64,000 nt of DNA from Blastococcus sp. TF02A-30 (lineage in GTDB: Bacteria > Actinomycetota > Actinomycetes > Mycobacteriales > Geodermatophilaceae), in the NCBI RefSeq assembly GCF_003319185.1, contig NZ_QOHJ01000001.1, positions 1 to 64,000 of the forward strand, in the 5' to 3' direction. The translations under genes were made by a program, and so were the position numbers. Shown in pieces: positions 40,203 through 48,712 of the stretch. The notes under the pieces are model-generated. The model saw nothing but the letters and a program-made list of their open reading frames with translations. It was not told the DNA's origin and did no database searches. Position 1 is the stretch's first letter, and every line of letters starts with the position of its first letter.

Positions 40203-40829
40203 TCAGCTCTCGTACTCCGCGCCGACGGCGCCGGTCTCCACCTCGCCCACCCGGCGGTACTCGCACATCAGCGCCCCGGTGGAGGTGGCGGTCGACGAGG
40301 TGAGCCGCCACGTCCGGGGGATGGTGCCCTCGCCGAACAGCCGCTTGCCCTCGCCCAGCGCCACGGGGAAGACGATCACGCGGAGCACGTCGACCAGGTC
40401 CTCGCGCAGCAGCGTCTGAATCAGCCCGGCGGAGCCGTGCACCTGCAGCTCCCCGCCGTCCTGCTCCCGGAGGGCACGGACGGCGCCCGGGACGTCGTCC
40501 CCGAGGAGGCGCGCGCCCTGCCACTCGACCGAGGTGAGCGTGCGGGAGGCGACGTGCTTGGTCTTGGTGTTCAGCGCCCGGGCGACGGCGTCGTCCTCGG
40601 TCGGCGCCTGCGGCCAGTGCTGCGCGAAGATCTCGTAGGTCCCGCGGCCCAGCAGGAAGTCCTCGGCGGGCGCGAACCAGGCGTCCATCTGCGCGCCCAT
40701 CGCCTCGTCGAAGAACGGCACGAGCCAGCCGCCCCACCGGAAGCCGCCCGAGGTGTCCTCGTCCGGGCCGCCGGGCGCCTGCAGAACGCCGTCCATGGTG
40801 ACGAACGTGGTGACGACGAGATCGCGCAT
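40203..40829 (-). CDS. Dihydrofolate reductase-family protein (RibD C-terminal-like)
   Basis: A 208-residue NADPH-binding protein of the DHFR/RibD-C superfamily. Features: VVTTFVTMDGVLQAPGGPDED at the N-terminus, DFLLGRGTYEIFAQHWP, the HVASRTL strand and GSAGLIQTLLREDLVD with VFPVALGEGKRLF. It is not the folate-pathway enzyme; substrates of this group are mostly unknown. AGGAGAAGG lies just before the ATG. It diverges from the SDR at 40953. Confidence 0.88.
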   Translation of the reverse strand: MRDLVVTTFVTMDGVLQAPGGPDEDTSGGFRWGGWLVPFFDEAMGAQMDAWFAPAEDFLLGRGTYEIFAQHWPQAPTEDDAVARALNTKTKHVASRTLTSVEWQGARLLGDDVPGAVRALREQDGGELQVHGSAGLIQTLLREDLVDVLRVIVFPVALGEGKRLFGEGTIPRTWRLTSSTATSTGALMCEYRRVGEVETGAVGAEYES

Positions 40830-40952
40830 GACCTTCTCCTCCGCTGCTCGGCGGCCCCTGGCAGGCCGCCCCTCACCAGGACGTCGAACGGCGGCGGCCC
40901 TCATCGACACCCGCACCGAAATTTCTGACGGGACCGCCCGGTTGTCGGCCGC

Positions 40953-41777
40953 ATGCCCAAGGTCTGGTTCATCACCGGTGCGTCCCGCGGCTTCGGCCGG
41001 GAGTGGGCGACCGCCGCCCTCGAGCGCGGCGACTCGGTCGCCGCCACCGCCCGCGACACGAGCACGCTCGACGACCTCGCCCAGCGGTTCGGCGACCGCC
41101 TGCTGCCGCTGCAGCTCGACGTGGACGACCGCGCCGCCGACGTCGCCGCCGTCCAGCAGGCGCACGAGCGGTTCGGCCGGCTCGACGTCGTCGTCAACAA
41201 CGCCGGCTACGGCCAGTTCGGCATGATCGAGGAGATCTCCGAGGCCGAGGCCCGGGCCCAGTTCGAGACGAACGTCTTCGGCGCCCTCTTCGTCACCCAG
41301 GCCGCGCTGCCGATCCTGCGGGCGCAGGGCTCCGGCCACATCCTGCAGGTCAGCAGCATCGGCGGGATCAGCGCGTTCCCGAACATCGGCATCTACAACG
41401 CCTCCAAGTGGGCGCTCGAGGCGCTCAGCCAGTCGCTGGCCGCGGAGGTCGCCGACTTCGGCATCAAGGTCACGATCATCGAGCCCGGCGCCTACGGCAC
41501 CGACTGGGGCGGCTCGTCGGCGAGGCACGCGACGCCGGACCCGGCCTACGACGAGTTCCGCGCGAAGGCGGCCGAGGCCCGCAAGGCCCGCGCCGGCAAC
41601 CCCGGCGACCCGGCCGCCACCCGTGCCGCGGTCCTGGAGCTCGTCGACGCCGAGGAGCCGCCGCTGCGGGTCTTCTTCGGCGACGGCCCGCTGGCGATCG
41701 CCACGCGGGACTACGAGTCCCGGCTGGCCGAGTGGAAGCGGTGGGAGCCGCTGTCGGTGAAGGCCCACCGGGGCTGA
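40953..41777 (+). CDS. SDR-family oxidoreductase
   Basis: A 274-residue classical SDR: TGASRGFGREWA nucleotide loop, VNNAGYGQFG, SSIGG serine motif and catalytic YNASKWALEALSQSL. The sequence IEPGAYGTDWGGSSA is typical of the group often annotated as oxidoreductases acting on ketones or sugars. It ends 9 bp before the convergent LysR gene. The divergent reductase gene on the other side may share its promoter region. Confidence 0.9.
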   Translation: MPKVWFITGASRGFGREWATAALERGDSVAATARDTSTLDDLAQRFGDRLLPLQLDVDDRAADVAAVQQAHERFGRLDVVVNNAGYGQFGMIEEISEAEARAQFETNVFGALFVTQAALPILRAQGSGHILQVSSIGGISAFPNIGIYNASKWALEALSQSLAAEVADFGIKVTIIEPGAYGTDWGGSSARHATPDPAYDEFRAKAAEARKARAGNPGDPAATRAAVLELVDAEEPPLRVFFGDGPLAIATRDYESRLAEWKRWEPLSVKAHRG

Positions 41778-41786
41778 TCCGGAAGG

Positions 41787-42626
41787 TCAGAGGCGGAGGG
41801 CGGTGCGGACCAGATCGGCGACCGCCCGCGAGCGGCTGTGCGGCGGCCAGGCGATGACCGTGGTGACCTCGGGGGCGTCCACGACCGGCACCGCGACGAC
41901 GTCGTCGTGCAGCAGCGGCCGGACCGACTCCGGCAGCACGGCCGCGGCCCGGCCCAGCGAGACCAGCTGCAGCAGCTGGGTCGGGCTCTGCACCGCCGGG
42001 CCGGAGCCGGTCGGGTAGCTGCCGTCCGGCGCGGGCCAGCGCGGGAGCGGCAGGTCGTCCAGGTCGGCGAGGTGCAGCTCCCGGCGGGTGGGCAGCTCGT
42101 GCCCGGCCGGGAGGACGACGACCTGACCCTCCGTGCCGAGCTCCTCGACGTCGAAGCCGGCCACGTCGTCGAACGGCCGGTGCAGGACCGCCACGTCGGC
42201 GCGGCCGTCGCGCAGGTACCGCGCCTGCTCGCCGGGGCCGCAGAGCGCCACCTCGACGCGGGTGGCGCCGGGCTCCGCCGCGTAGGCGTCCAGCAGCTTG
42301 GCCAGCAGCTCCGTCGACGCCCCGGCCTTGGTGGCCAGCACGACCCCCGGCTCGCCGTCCGCGGTCCGGGCCGCCCGCCGGGTCCGCTGCTCGGCGGCCG
42401 CCACGGCGTCCAGGGCGGCCCGCGCCTCGTGCAGGAGGACCGCCCCCGCCCCGGTCAGCGTGACGGACCGGCTCGTCCGGTGCAGCAGCTCGGCACCCAG
42501 GCGGCGCTCGAGCCGGCTGATCGCCCGGGACAGCGGCGGCTGCGCCATGCCCAGGCGCTGTGCGGCCCGGCCGAAGTGCAGCTCCTCGGCGACGGCGACG
42601 AAGTACCGCAGCTCCCGCGTCTCCAC
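41787..42626 (-). CDS. LysR-family transcriptional regulator
   Basis: A 279-residue LysR regulator. The N-terminal HTH (ELRYFVAVAEELHFGRAAQRLGMAQPPLSRAISRLERRLG) is followed by a type 2 periplasmic-binding-like effector domain. The GTG start has TACCGT seven bases upstream, giving a leaderless message. It diverges from an SDR gene with a palindromic T-N11-A site between them, the usual arrangement for a LysR regulator and its target. Confidence 0.92.
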   Translation of the reverse strand: METRELRYFVAVAEELHFGRAAQRLGMAQPPLSRAISRLERRLGAELLHRTSRSVTLTGAGAVLLHEARAALDAVAAAEQRTRRAARTADGEPGVVLATKAGASTELLAKLLDAYAAEPGATRVEVALCGPGEQARYLRDGRADVAVLHRPFDDVAGFDVEELGTEGQVVVLPAGHELPTRRELHLADLDDLPLPRWPAPDGSYPTGSGPAVQSPTQLLQLVSLGRAAAVLPESVRPLLHDDVVAVPVVDAPEVTTVIAWPPHSRSRAVADLVRTALRL

Positions 42627-42633
42627 GCCGACG

Positions 42634-42639
42634 ACGGTA
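42634..42639 (-). promoter_or_regulatory. -10 element of the LysR gene
   Basis: TACCGT on the minus strand, seven bases before the GTG start. Confidence 0.45.
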
Positions 42640-42658
42640 GCCGCGTGGGGGCGGCGGA

Positions 42659-42679
42659 GCGATACCCGCCGGGTATCGC
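42659..42679. promoter_or_regulatory. LysR-type operator (perfect inverted repeat)
   Basis: Arms GCGATACCC and GGGTATCGC around a 3-base centre, containing the T-N11-A signature (T42663, A42675). It is in the 108-bp gap between the divergent LysR and SDR genes. Confidence 0.65.
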
Positions 42680-42734
42680 CGGGCACCCAGCTCGTCTTGG
42701 ACCGCGGGGCCACCCCGGCCGCAGGCTCGACGGC

Positions 42735-43466
42735 ATGAGCGACACGAAGACCGCCCTGGTCACCGGGGCGAACAAGGGCATCGGCTACGAGATCGCGGCG
42801 GGCCTCGGCGCGCTGGGCTGGAGCGTGGGGGTGGGCGCCCGCGACGCGGCACGGCGGGACGACGCGGTGGCCCGGCTGCGCGGCTCCGGCGTCGACGCCT
42901 TCGGCGTCCCGCTGGACGTCACCGACGACAGCAGCGTGCGTGCCGCCGCGGACCTGCTCGCCGAGCGCGCCGGCCACCTGGACGCCCTGGTGAACAACGC
43001 CGGCATCACCGGCCGCCTCGACCAGATGCCGACCACCGTCGACCTCGACGTCATCCGCACCGTCGTGGACACCAACGTCCTCGGCGTCATCCGGGTCACC
43101 AACGCGGTGCTGCCGCTGCTGCGCCGGGCGCCGTCGCCGCGGATCGTCAACATGTCCAGCGGCGTCGGCTCGCTCACCCGGCAGTCCGGGCCGGGCGGCG
43201 AGCTCACAACCGGCCCGATCGCCGTGGCCTACTCCCCCTCCAAGACGTTCCTCAACGCCGTCACGCTGCAGTACGTCCGCGAGCTGGCCGGCACCGGCAT
43301 CCTGGTCAACTGCGCCTGCCCGGGCTTCGTCGCCACCGACCTCAACGGCTTCCGCGGCGTGCGGACCCCGCAGCAGGGTGCGGCCACCGCCATCCGCCTG
43401 GCGACGCTGCCCGACGACGGCCCGACCGGGGGCTTCTTCGAGGACGCCGGCACCGTTCCCTGGTGA
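42735..43466 (+). CDS. SDR-family oxidoreductase, probable LysR target
   Basis: A 243-residue classical SDR: VTGANKGIGYEIAAGL, VNNAGITGRLDQMP, MSSGVGSLT and YSPSKTFLNAVTLQYV. These motifs match the carbonyl-reductase-like group (TGANKGIG is the CBR signature). NADPH use is likely. The ATG is chosen by alignment. It lies downstream of the LysR palindrome and is the natural target of that regulator. Confidence 0.9.
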   Translation: MSDTKTALVTGANKGIGYEIAAGLGALGWSVGVGARDAARRDDAVARLRGSGVDAFGVPLDVTDDSSVRAAADLLAERAGHLDALVNNAGITGRLDQMPTTVDLDVIRTVVDTNVLGVIRVTNAVLPLLRRAPSPRIVNMSSGVGSLTRQSGPGGELTTGPIAVAYSPSKTFLNAVTLQYVRELAGTGILVNCACPGFVATDLNGFRGVRTPQQGAATAIRLATLPDDGPTGGFFEDAGTVPW

Positions 43467-43503
43467 CGCCGTCGGGTGATCGCGGTGGGGCCACCGGTAC
43501 CGG

Positions 43504-43509
43504 TACGTT
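43504..43509 (+). promoter_or_regulatory. -10 element of the FtsX-type ABC operon
   Basis: TACGTT eight bases before the ATG at 43518, consistent with a leaderless transcript for the three-gene ABC operon. Confidence 0.45.
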
Positions 43510-43517
43510 CCCCGCTG

Positions 43518-46193
43518 ATGATCACCCGATGGCTCCGGCGGCTGCGCCTGGCGCTGCTCCCGCTGCCGGGTCAGGCCGCCGGGCTGGTCCTCCTGGTGGC
43601 GGTGCTGGCGGCGGCCGTCGTCTCCGCGCCGCTGATGATCGCCTCGGCCGAGCAGGGCGCCTGGGAGCAGCAGGAGGAACGGCTCTCCCCGGCGACGCTC
43701 GGCACCTCGATCTACAGCTCCACCTTCACCGCGGACGGCCGCCGGCCGGTCGACCGGCTCCCCCGGCTCGACGAGCTCGACACCGGCGTCGCCCGCACCG
43801 CCGAGGACGCCGGGCTCAACCGCCCGCTGCTCACCACCCAGCTGCGCCGGCCGGTGCTCACGCCGCTGGCCGACGGCGGGGCCGGCGAGGTGGAGCTGGC
43901 CTCCCGCACCGGCGCCGAGGAGCACCTGGAGATCGTCGCCGGCGCGGCGTCGGCCGACGGCGTGCTCATCCCCGAGGAGCTGGCCGCGGGCACCGGGGCC
44001 GGCCCCGGTGATCCCCTGCCCCTCGCCACCGAGGACCGCGGGACGACGACGGTGACCGTCAGCGGCGTCTACGTCACCCCGGTCGAGCCGATCGAGCAGT
44101 GGTGGGAGGCGCAGGCCTACCTGTTCGTCCCCCGCTACGTCCCGCAGTCGCTGGAGCTGGTGCCCCCGCCGCCGGCCGTCATCGCACCCCGCGACGTCGC
44201 GCTCGGCGCCTACGAGCAGCTCGGCGAGGACGTCTTCCTCGAGTGGTTCCTGCCGCCGACGCCGGACGTGCAGGTCGAGGAGATGCGCGCGACGGCCGAC
44301 CGGGTCGCCGAGCTGCAGCTGCGGCTCACCAAGCCCGACTCGCCCGTGGCGCAGCTGGTCGACCAGTGGAACTTCGCCAACCTCGAGCCCCGCTCCGGCC
44401 TGCTGCCCGTGCTCGACATCGTCGACCGCACCGTCGAGCTGCTCGAGCCGCCCGTCCGCGCCGTCGGCATCGGCGGTGGGGCGGCCGCGCTGGTGCTCGT
44501 CGGCGCCTGGGCCGGGCAGCGGGTGCGCCGCCGCGAGGACGAGATGCGCGCACTGGTCGCCCGTGGCGTCTCGCCGGCCCGCGGCGCGCTGGACGCCGCC
44601 CGGGAGTCCCTCCTCCCGCTACTGGCCGGCCTGGCCGCCGGAGGTGCCGCGGGCTGGCTGCTGGTGCGCGCGCTCGGCCCCTCGGCCGACCTCCCCGGAT
44701 CGGTGCTCGCCGGCGCCGCCCTGGCCCTGGTCGCCGCGGCTGCCGCGACCCTGGCCGTCGTCGGCGCGGTCACCGCGGTGCTGTTCAGCCGGATCGACGC
44801 CGTCGGCCGGGGCGCGGCAGCCTCGATCGCCGGCCGGGTCCCGTGGCTGGCGGTCACCGCGGCGGTCACGGTCGTCACCGTCGTCCCGCTGGTGCTCGCC
44901 GAACCGGAGGAGGGCGCCGGCATCGGCGTCCTGCCGCTGCTCGCCCCGCTGCTGGTGACCGTCGTCGCCGCCGGGCTGGTCACCGCGCTGCTGCCCCGCC
45001 TCGGCGCCCTGCGCGCCGTCCGCCGGCTGCCCACCGCCGGATTCCTCGCCGCCCGCCGGGTGCTGGCCGGGCAGGGCGCCACCCGGCTCGTCGTGGTGAC
45101 GACGGCGCTGGCGCTGGGCCTCGTCGTGTACGCCGGTGCCCTGGCCGACTCCACCGACCGGACGATCGCGGCCAAGGCGTCGGTCGCCAGCGGCAGCGAC
45201 GTCGTCGTCCCGCTCTCCCGGCTCAGCCCCGGCGACGGCCCGCTGCCCGGGGCCGCGACGCTGGTCGGCTCGGAGGACACCGGCACCCTGGTGCCCAGCG
45301 AGTCGCCGGCCGACGTCCTCGTCGTCCGCCCCGACGAGATCACCGACGTGGTGCGCTGGAACGAGGCGTTCGCCGACCAGCCGCTGCCCGAGCTGATGTC
45401 CGCGCTCTCCGGGTACGACGGCGCCCGGGTGCCCGTCGTCGTCGCCGGCGACCTGCCCGAGGGGGTCACCGACGCCACCGGCGGCGAGCTGGTCCTGGAC
45501 TTCCGCTACTGGTCGGTGCCGGTCGAGGTCGTCGGCCGGGCCAGCGCCTTCCCCGGTCAGCGCGGCCAGGACCCGCTGTTCGTCGCGGACTGGGACCGCT
45601 TCGACGAGGCGCTGAGCCGGGTCAGCCGGCAGATCGACCTGGTGCTCGCCCGCGAGGTCTGGGCCCGCGGCGACGCCGGTGAGGTGACCCGGGCCGTCGT
45701 CGCCGCCGGGTTCGAGCAGGGCGACGACGTGCGGACGGCGGCCGAGTTCGCCGACCGCCCCGAGCTCGATGCCCAGACGTGGGCGCTGTCCTACCTGCGG
45801 GCGGTCGCGCTGGCCGCCGGCGTGCTCGGGCTGGTCGGGGTGGCGATGCACGCGCTCGCCCAGCAGCGCCGGCGCACGGTGGCCGCGCTGCTGCTCACCC
45901 GCATGGGCATGGGCCGGCGCTCCGCCGACGCCGCCGGCGCGCTGGAGATCGGCCTGCTGACCGGGCTGGCCGCGCTGGTCGCCACCGCCGTCGCGCTCCC
46001 CGCGTCCGCGCTGGTGCTCGACCGCCTCGACCCCGTGCCCGGCCTGCGGCCCGACCCCCTGTTCGCCGTCCCGTGGGGCAGCCTGGCGGCCGTGCTCGCC
46101 GGCGTGCTGCTCGTGACCGCCGGCGGGGCGGCCCTCGTCGGCCGCACGGCCCGCCGGAGCACCGGAGGCCAGGTGATGCGCGATGCGGCATGA
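43518..46193 (+). CDS. FtsX/MacB-like ABC transporter permease
   Basis: An 891-residue membrane protein with ten or so transmembrane segments: one near 15-40, a large extracellular domain to about 305, clusters near 310-500, a second extracellular domain (about 540-750) and three C-terminal segments. This is the duplicated FtsX-type layout of LolCE/MacB-like and lipoprotein- or peptide-extruding systems. The ATG is preferred over an upstream in-frame start on the basis of the leaderless promoter. It overlaps the first ATPase gene by 11 bp. Two ATPases follow, so the complex may be a heterodimeric ABC machine. Confidence 0.85.
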   Translation: MITRWLRRLRLALLPLPGQAAGLVLLVAVLAAAVVSAPLMIASAEQGAWEQQEERLSPATLGTSIYSSTFTADGRRPVDRLPRLDELDTGVARTAEDAGLNRPLLTTQLRRPVLTPLADGGAGEVELASRTGAEEHLEIVAGAASADGVLIPEELAAGTGAGPGDPLPLATEDRGTTTVTVSGVYVTPVEPIEQWWEAQAYLFVPRYVPQSLELVPPPPAVIAPRDVALGAYEQLGEDVFLEWFLPPTPDVQVEEMRATADRVAELQLRLTKPDSPVAQLVDQWNFANLEPRSGLLPVLDIVDRTVELLEPPVRAVGIGGGAAALVLVGAWAGQRVRRREDEMRALVARGVSPARGALDAARESLLPLLAGLAAGGAAGWLLVRALGPSADLPGSVLAGAALALVAAAAATLAVVGAVTAVLFSRIDAVGRGAAASIAGRVPWLAVTAAVTVVTVVPLVLAEPEEGAGIGVLPLLAPLLVTVVAAGLVTALLPRLGALRAVRRLPTAGFLAARRVLAGQGATRLVVVTTALALGLVVYAGALADSTDRTIAAKASVASGSDVVVPLSRLSPGDGPLPGAATLVGSEDTGTLVPSESPADVLVVRPDEITDVVRWNEAFADQPLPELMSALSGYDGARVPVVVAGDLPEGVTDATGGELVLDFRYWSVPVEVVGRASAFPGQRGQDPLFVADWDRFDEALSRVSRQIDLVLAREVWARGDAGEVTRAVVAAGFEQGDDVRTAAEFADRPELDAQTWALSYLRAVALAAGVLGLVGVAMHALAQQRRRTVAALLLTRMGMGRRSADAAGALEIGLLTGLAALVATAVALPASALVLDRLDPVPGLRPDPLFAVPWGSLAAVLAGVLLVTAGGAALVGRTARRSTGGQVMRDAA

Positions 46194-47010
46194 CGTCCCG
46201 GCGGCGGTCTGCGAGGGCCTGGTCCGCATCTACTGGTCGCCCAGCGGCGAGGCGCACGCGCTCAAGGGTGTGGACGCGGTGATCCCCGCCGGGCGGCTGA
46301 CCGCCATCACCGGGCCCTCCGGCTCGGGCAAGAGCTCGCTGCTGCGCATCCTGGCCGCGCAGGACCGGCCGACCGCGGGTCGCGCCGAGGTGGCCGGCCA
46401 GCCGCTCACCGGGCTGTCGGCGCACCGGCTGCGGGCGCTGCGCCGCCGGAGCATCGGCTACGTCTTCCCCCGCCCGCCGCAGAACCTGCTGGCGCACCTC
46501 ACCGGTCGCGAGCACCTGGCGCTGGCCGCCCGGTTCCGCGGCGTCCCCCGGGCGGAGGCGGCGAGCCAGGCCGACCGGCTGATGGAGCTGCTCGGCATCG
46601 CCGAGCGGGCCGACCACCTGCCGGGGCAGCTCTCCGGTGGCGAGCAGCAGCGGCTCGCCTTCGCCCAGGCGGTGATCGGCCGCCCGGCGCTGGTGGTCGC
46701 CGACGAGCCCACCAGCGAGCTCGACAGCCGCACCGCCGCCGACCTGCTGGCCGCCGTCCGCGAGCTGACCCGCACCGGCACCACGGTCGTCATGGCCACG
46801 CACGACGCCCAGGCCGCGGCGGCCGCCGACCAGGTCATCCACCTGCGCTCCGGCGCGGTGGCGCACGAGGAGGTGGGTGGCCGGCGGCTGGCGGTCATCG
46901 ACGGCGACGGCCGGATCCAGCTGCCCGAGGAGGCGCTGGCCCGGTTCACCGCCCGGCGCGTGCTGGTCGACGTCACCGACGACGCCGTCGTGCTGCGGGA
47001 GCCGACGTGA
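46183..47010 (+). CDS. ABC transporter ATP-binding protein (MacB/LolD type), first of two
   Basis: A 275-residue ATPase: Walker A GPSGSGKSS, signature LSGGEQQRLAFA, Walker B LVVADEPTSELDS and H-loop MATHD. The Q-loop region reads FPRPPQNLLAHLT, slightly altered. The C-terminal 45 residues add a small domain (RRLAVIDGDGRIQLPEEAL). ATG start lies inside the permease gene; its end overlaps the next GTG start by 4 bp. Confidence 0.92.
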   Translation: MRHDVPAAVCEGLVRIYWSPSGEAHALKGVDAVIPAGRLTAITGPSGSGKSSLLRILAAQDRPTAGRAEVAGQPLTGLSAHRLRALRRRSIGYVFPRPPQNLLAHLTGREHLALAARFRGVPRAEAASQADRLMELLGIAERADHLPGQLSGGEQQRLAFAQAVIGRPALVVADEPTSELDSRTAADLLAAVRELTRTGTTVVMATHDAQAAAAADQVIHLRSGAVAHEEVGGRRLAVIDGDGRIQLPEEALARFTARRVLVDVTDDAVVLREPT

Positions 47011-47657
47011 GCGCCGTCCTGCGGGCGACCGACCTGCACAAGAGCTTCCGCCGCGGCCGGGAGGAGGTGCACGCGCTGCGCGGGGTGAGCATCCAGGTGC
47101 ACCCCGGCGAGATGGTCGCCCTGCTCGGCCGCTCCGGCTCGGGGAAGACGACGCTGCTGAACTGCCTGCTCGGCTGGGAGCGCCCCGACCGCGGCACGGT
47201 GGAGGTGCCCGGCGCGGCCGATCCGGCGGCGGCGCCGTGGACCGCCGTCGCCGTCGTCCCCCAGCGGTTCGGCCTGCTGGGCGAGCTCAGCCTGGCCGAC
47301 AACGTGGCGCTGGCCGCCCGCCTGGCCGGGCAGCTCGAGCCGGCGACGGCGGCGGGCGAGGTGCTCGACCTGCTGCGGCTGGGCCACCTGGCCGAACGGG
47401 CGCCCGACGAGGTCTCGCTCGGCGAGCAGCAGCGCACCGCCCTGGCCCGCGCGCTCGTCGTCCGCCCGGCGTTCCTGGTGGCCGACGAGCCGACCGCCCG
47501 GCTGGACGACGAGCTGACCGCGCACGTCGTCAGCACGCTGCGCGACCTGCACGCGGCCACCGGCACCGGCGTGCTGCTGGCCAGCCACGACCCCGCGGTG
47601 GTCGCCTCGGCCGACCGGGTGGTGCGGCTGGACGACGGCCTCGTCGTCGCCGGCTGA
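47007..47657 (+). CDS. ABC transporter ATP-binding protein, second of two
   Basis: A 216-residue ATPase: Walker A GRSGSGKTT, Q-loop VVPQRFGLL, Walker B FLVADEPTARLDD and H-loop LASHDP. The signature is degenerate (SLGEQQRTALARA instead of LSGGQ), so together with the first ATPase it may form an asymmetric heterodimer. The GTG start overlaps the preceding stop. It converges with the GGDEF gene with a 2-bp gap. Confidence 0.9.
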   Translation: MSAVLRATDLHKSFRRGREEVHALRGVSIQVHPGEMVALLGRSGSGKTTLLNCLLGWERPDRGTVEVPGAADPAAAPWTAVAVVPQRFGLLGELSLADNVALAARLAGQLEPATAAGEVLDLLRLGHLAERAPDEVSLGEQQRTALARALVVRPAFLVADEPTARLDDELTAHVVSTLRDLHAATGTGVLLASHDPAVVASADRVVRLDDGLVVAG

Positions 47658-47659
47658 TC

Positions 47660-48556
47660 TCAGGCGCGGGGCACGCGCCGGCGCTGGTGGCTCTTCACCC
47701 CGTACATGGCGCGGTCGGCCCGGGCGATGAGCTCGTCGGGGTCCTCGCCGGGCCGCCCGAGGGCCACCCCCACGCTGATGCCGACCGGCTGCGGGCCGGT
47801 GGGCAGCTCGAAGGGCGCCAGGACGCCGGCCACCACCCGCTGCGCCAGCGCGGTGAGCGCCGCCTCGTCGCAGGACGGGCGGAGGACGACGAACTCGTCG
47901 CCGCCGAAACGCGCCACCAGGTCGCCCGGGGCCACCACGTCCACGATCCGGTTCGCCACCTCGGCCAGCAGCTGGTCGCCCACCGCGTGCCCGAACTCGT
48001 CGTTGATCGGCTTGAACCGGTCCAGGTCGCAGAAGAGCACGCCGCACCCCTCGCCGGTGGTCCGGTCCAGGTGCCGCCGCAGCGCGTCGAACAGCGCGCC
48101 CCGGTTGGCGATCCCGGTGAGGGGATCGGTGTGCGCCCGCGCGTGCAGCCGCTCCTCGCGCTCGCGGTCGGCGGTCACGTCGATGCCCACGCAGGCGATC
48201 GCGTACGGCCGGCCGTCGTCGTCGGCCAGCACCGTCAGGCGCATCGCCACCCGGCGCCGGGTGCCGTCCCCGGTGAGCCAGTCGCCCTCCTGCGGGTAGG
48301 CCCGGCCGGTGCGGATCGCCCGCGCGGAGGCGTCCTGCGCCAGCTCCACGTGCTCGGGGACCACGTAGACCTCCCAGAACGGCAGGCCCAGCAGCCGGTC
48401 CGGGGTGCGCCCGGTGAACCGCTGCAGCGCCGGGTTCGCGTAGAGGATGGCCCCGTCGCGACCGGTGATGCAGACCAGCGCCTCGGTGGCGTCGACGAAG
48501 GCGGCCACGAGCGGCTCGGCACCGGGGATGGGCTGCCCTCCCTCGTGACGGAACAC
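47660..48556 (-). CDS. PAS-GGDEF diguanylate cyclase
   Basis: A 298-residue soluble protein. A PAS domain (about 18-130, with LVCITGRDGAILYANPALQRFTG) precedes a GGDEF domain with DPLTGIANR, DLDRFKPINDEFGH and an intact RFGGDEF catalytic motif. It should make cyclic di-GMP from GTP. The position for the RxxD inhibitory site reads APGD, so product inhibition through that site is not expected. GGGAGGAGG precedes the GTG start. It diverges from the flavohemoglobin gene, which may point to oxygen or nitric oxide sensing by the PAS domain. Confidence 0.92.
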   Translation of the reverse strand: MFRHEGGQPIPGAEPLVAAFVDATEALVCITGRDGAILYANPALQRFTGRTPDRLLGLPFWEVYVVPEHVELAQDASARAIRTGRAYPQEGDWLTGDGTRRRVAMRLTVLADDDGRPYAIACVGIDVTADREREERLHARAHTDPLTGIANRGALFDALRRHLDRTTGEGCGVLFCDLDRFKPINDEFGHAVGDQLLAEVANRIVDVVAPGDLVARFGGDEFVVLRPSCDEAALTALAQRVVAGVLAPFELPTGPQPVGISVGVALGRPGEDPDELIARADRAMYGVKSHQRRRVPRA

Positions 48557-48589
48557 CCGGGCCTCCTCCCCGCGCCCGCTGTGGCGGCC

Positions 48590-48604
48590 GGTCCCGGGAC
48601 CCTA
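48590..48604 (-). promoter_or_regulatory. Candidate promoter/palindrome of the GGDEF gene
   Basis: A perfect 12-bp palindrome, GGTCCCGGGACC (48590-48601), overlaps a minus-strand TAGGGT -10 element (48604-48599), about 35 bases before the start codon. Confidence 0.4.
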
Positions 48605-48659
48605 CGACCGGATGGGGCTCCCGCCCAGCTCCCGACCTGCCGGATCGCGCCGTCCTCCC

Positions 48660-48665
48660 TAGCGT
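48660..48665 (+). promoter_or_regulatory. -10 element of the flavohemoglobin gene
   Basis: TAGCGT about 48 bases before the ATG. Here a normal leader with a GAGGGGGAAG ribosome site is present. Confidence 0.4.
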
Positions 48666-48712
48666 GGGGTGGACGGGGACCTGATCCGAACGCATGAGGG
48701 GGAAGCGCACGC

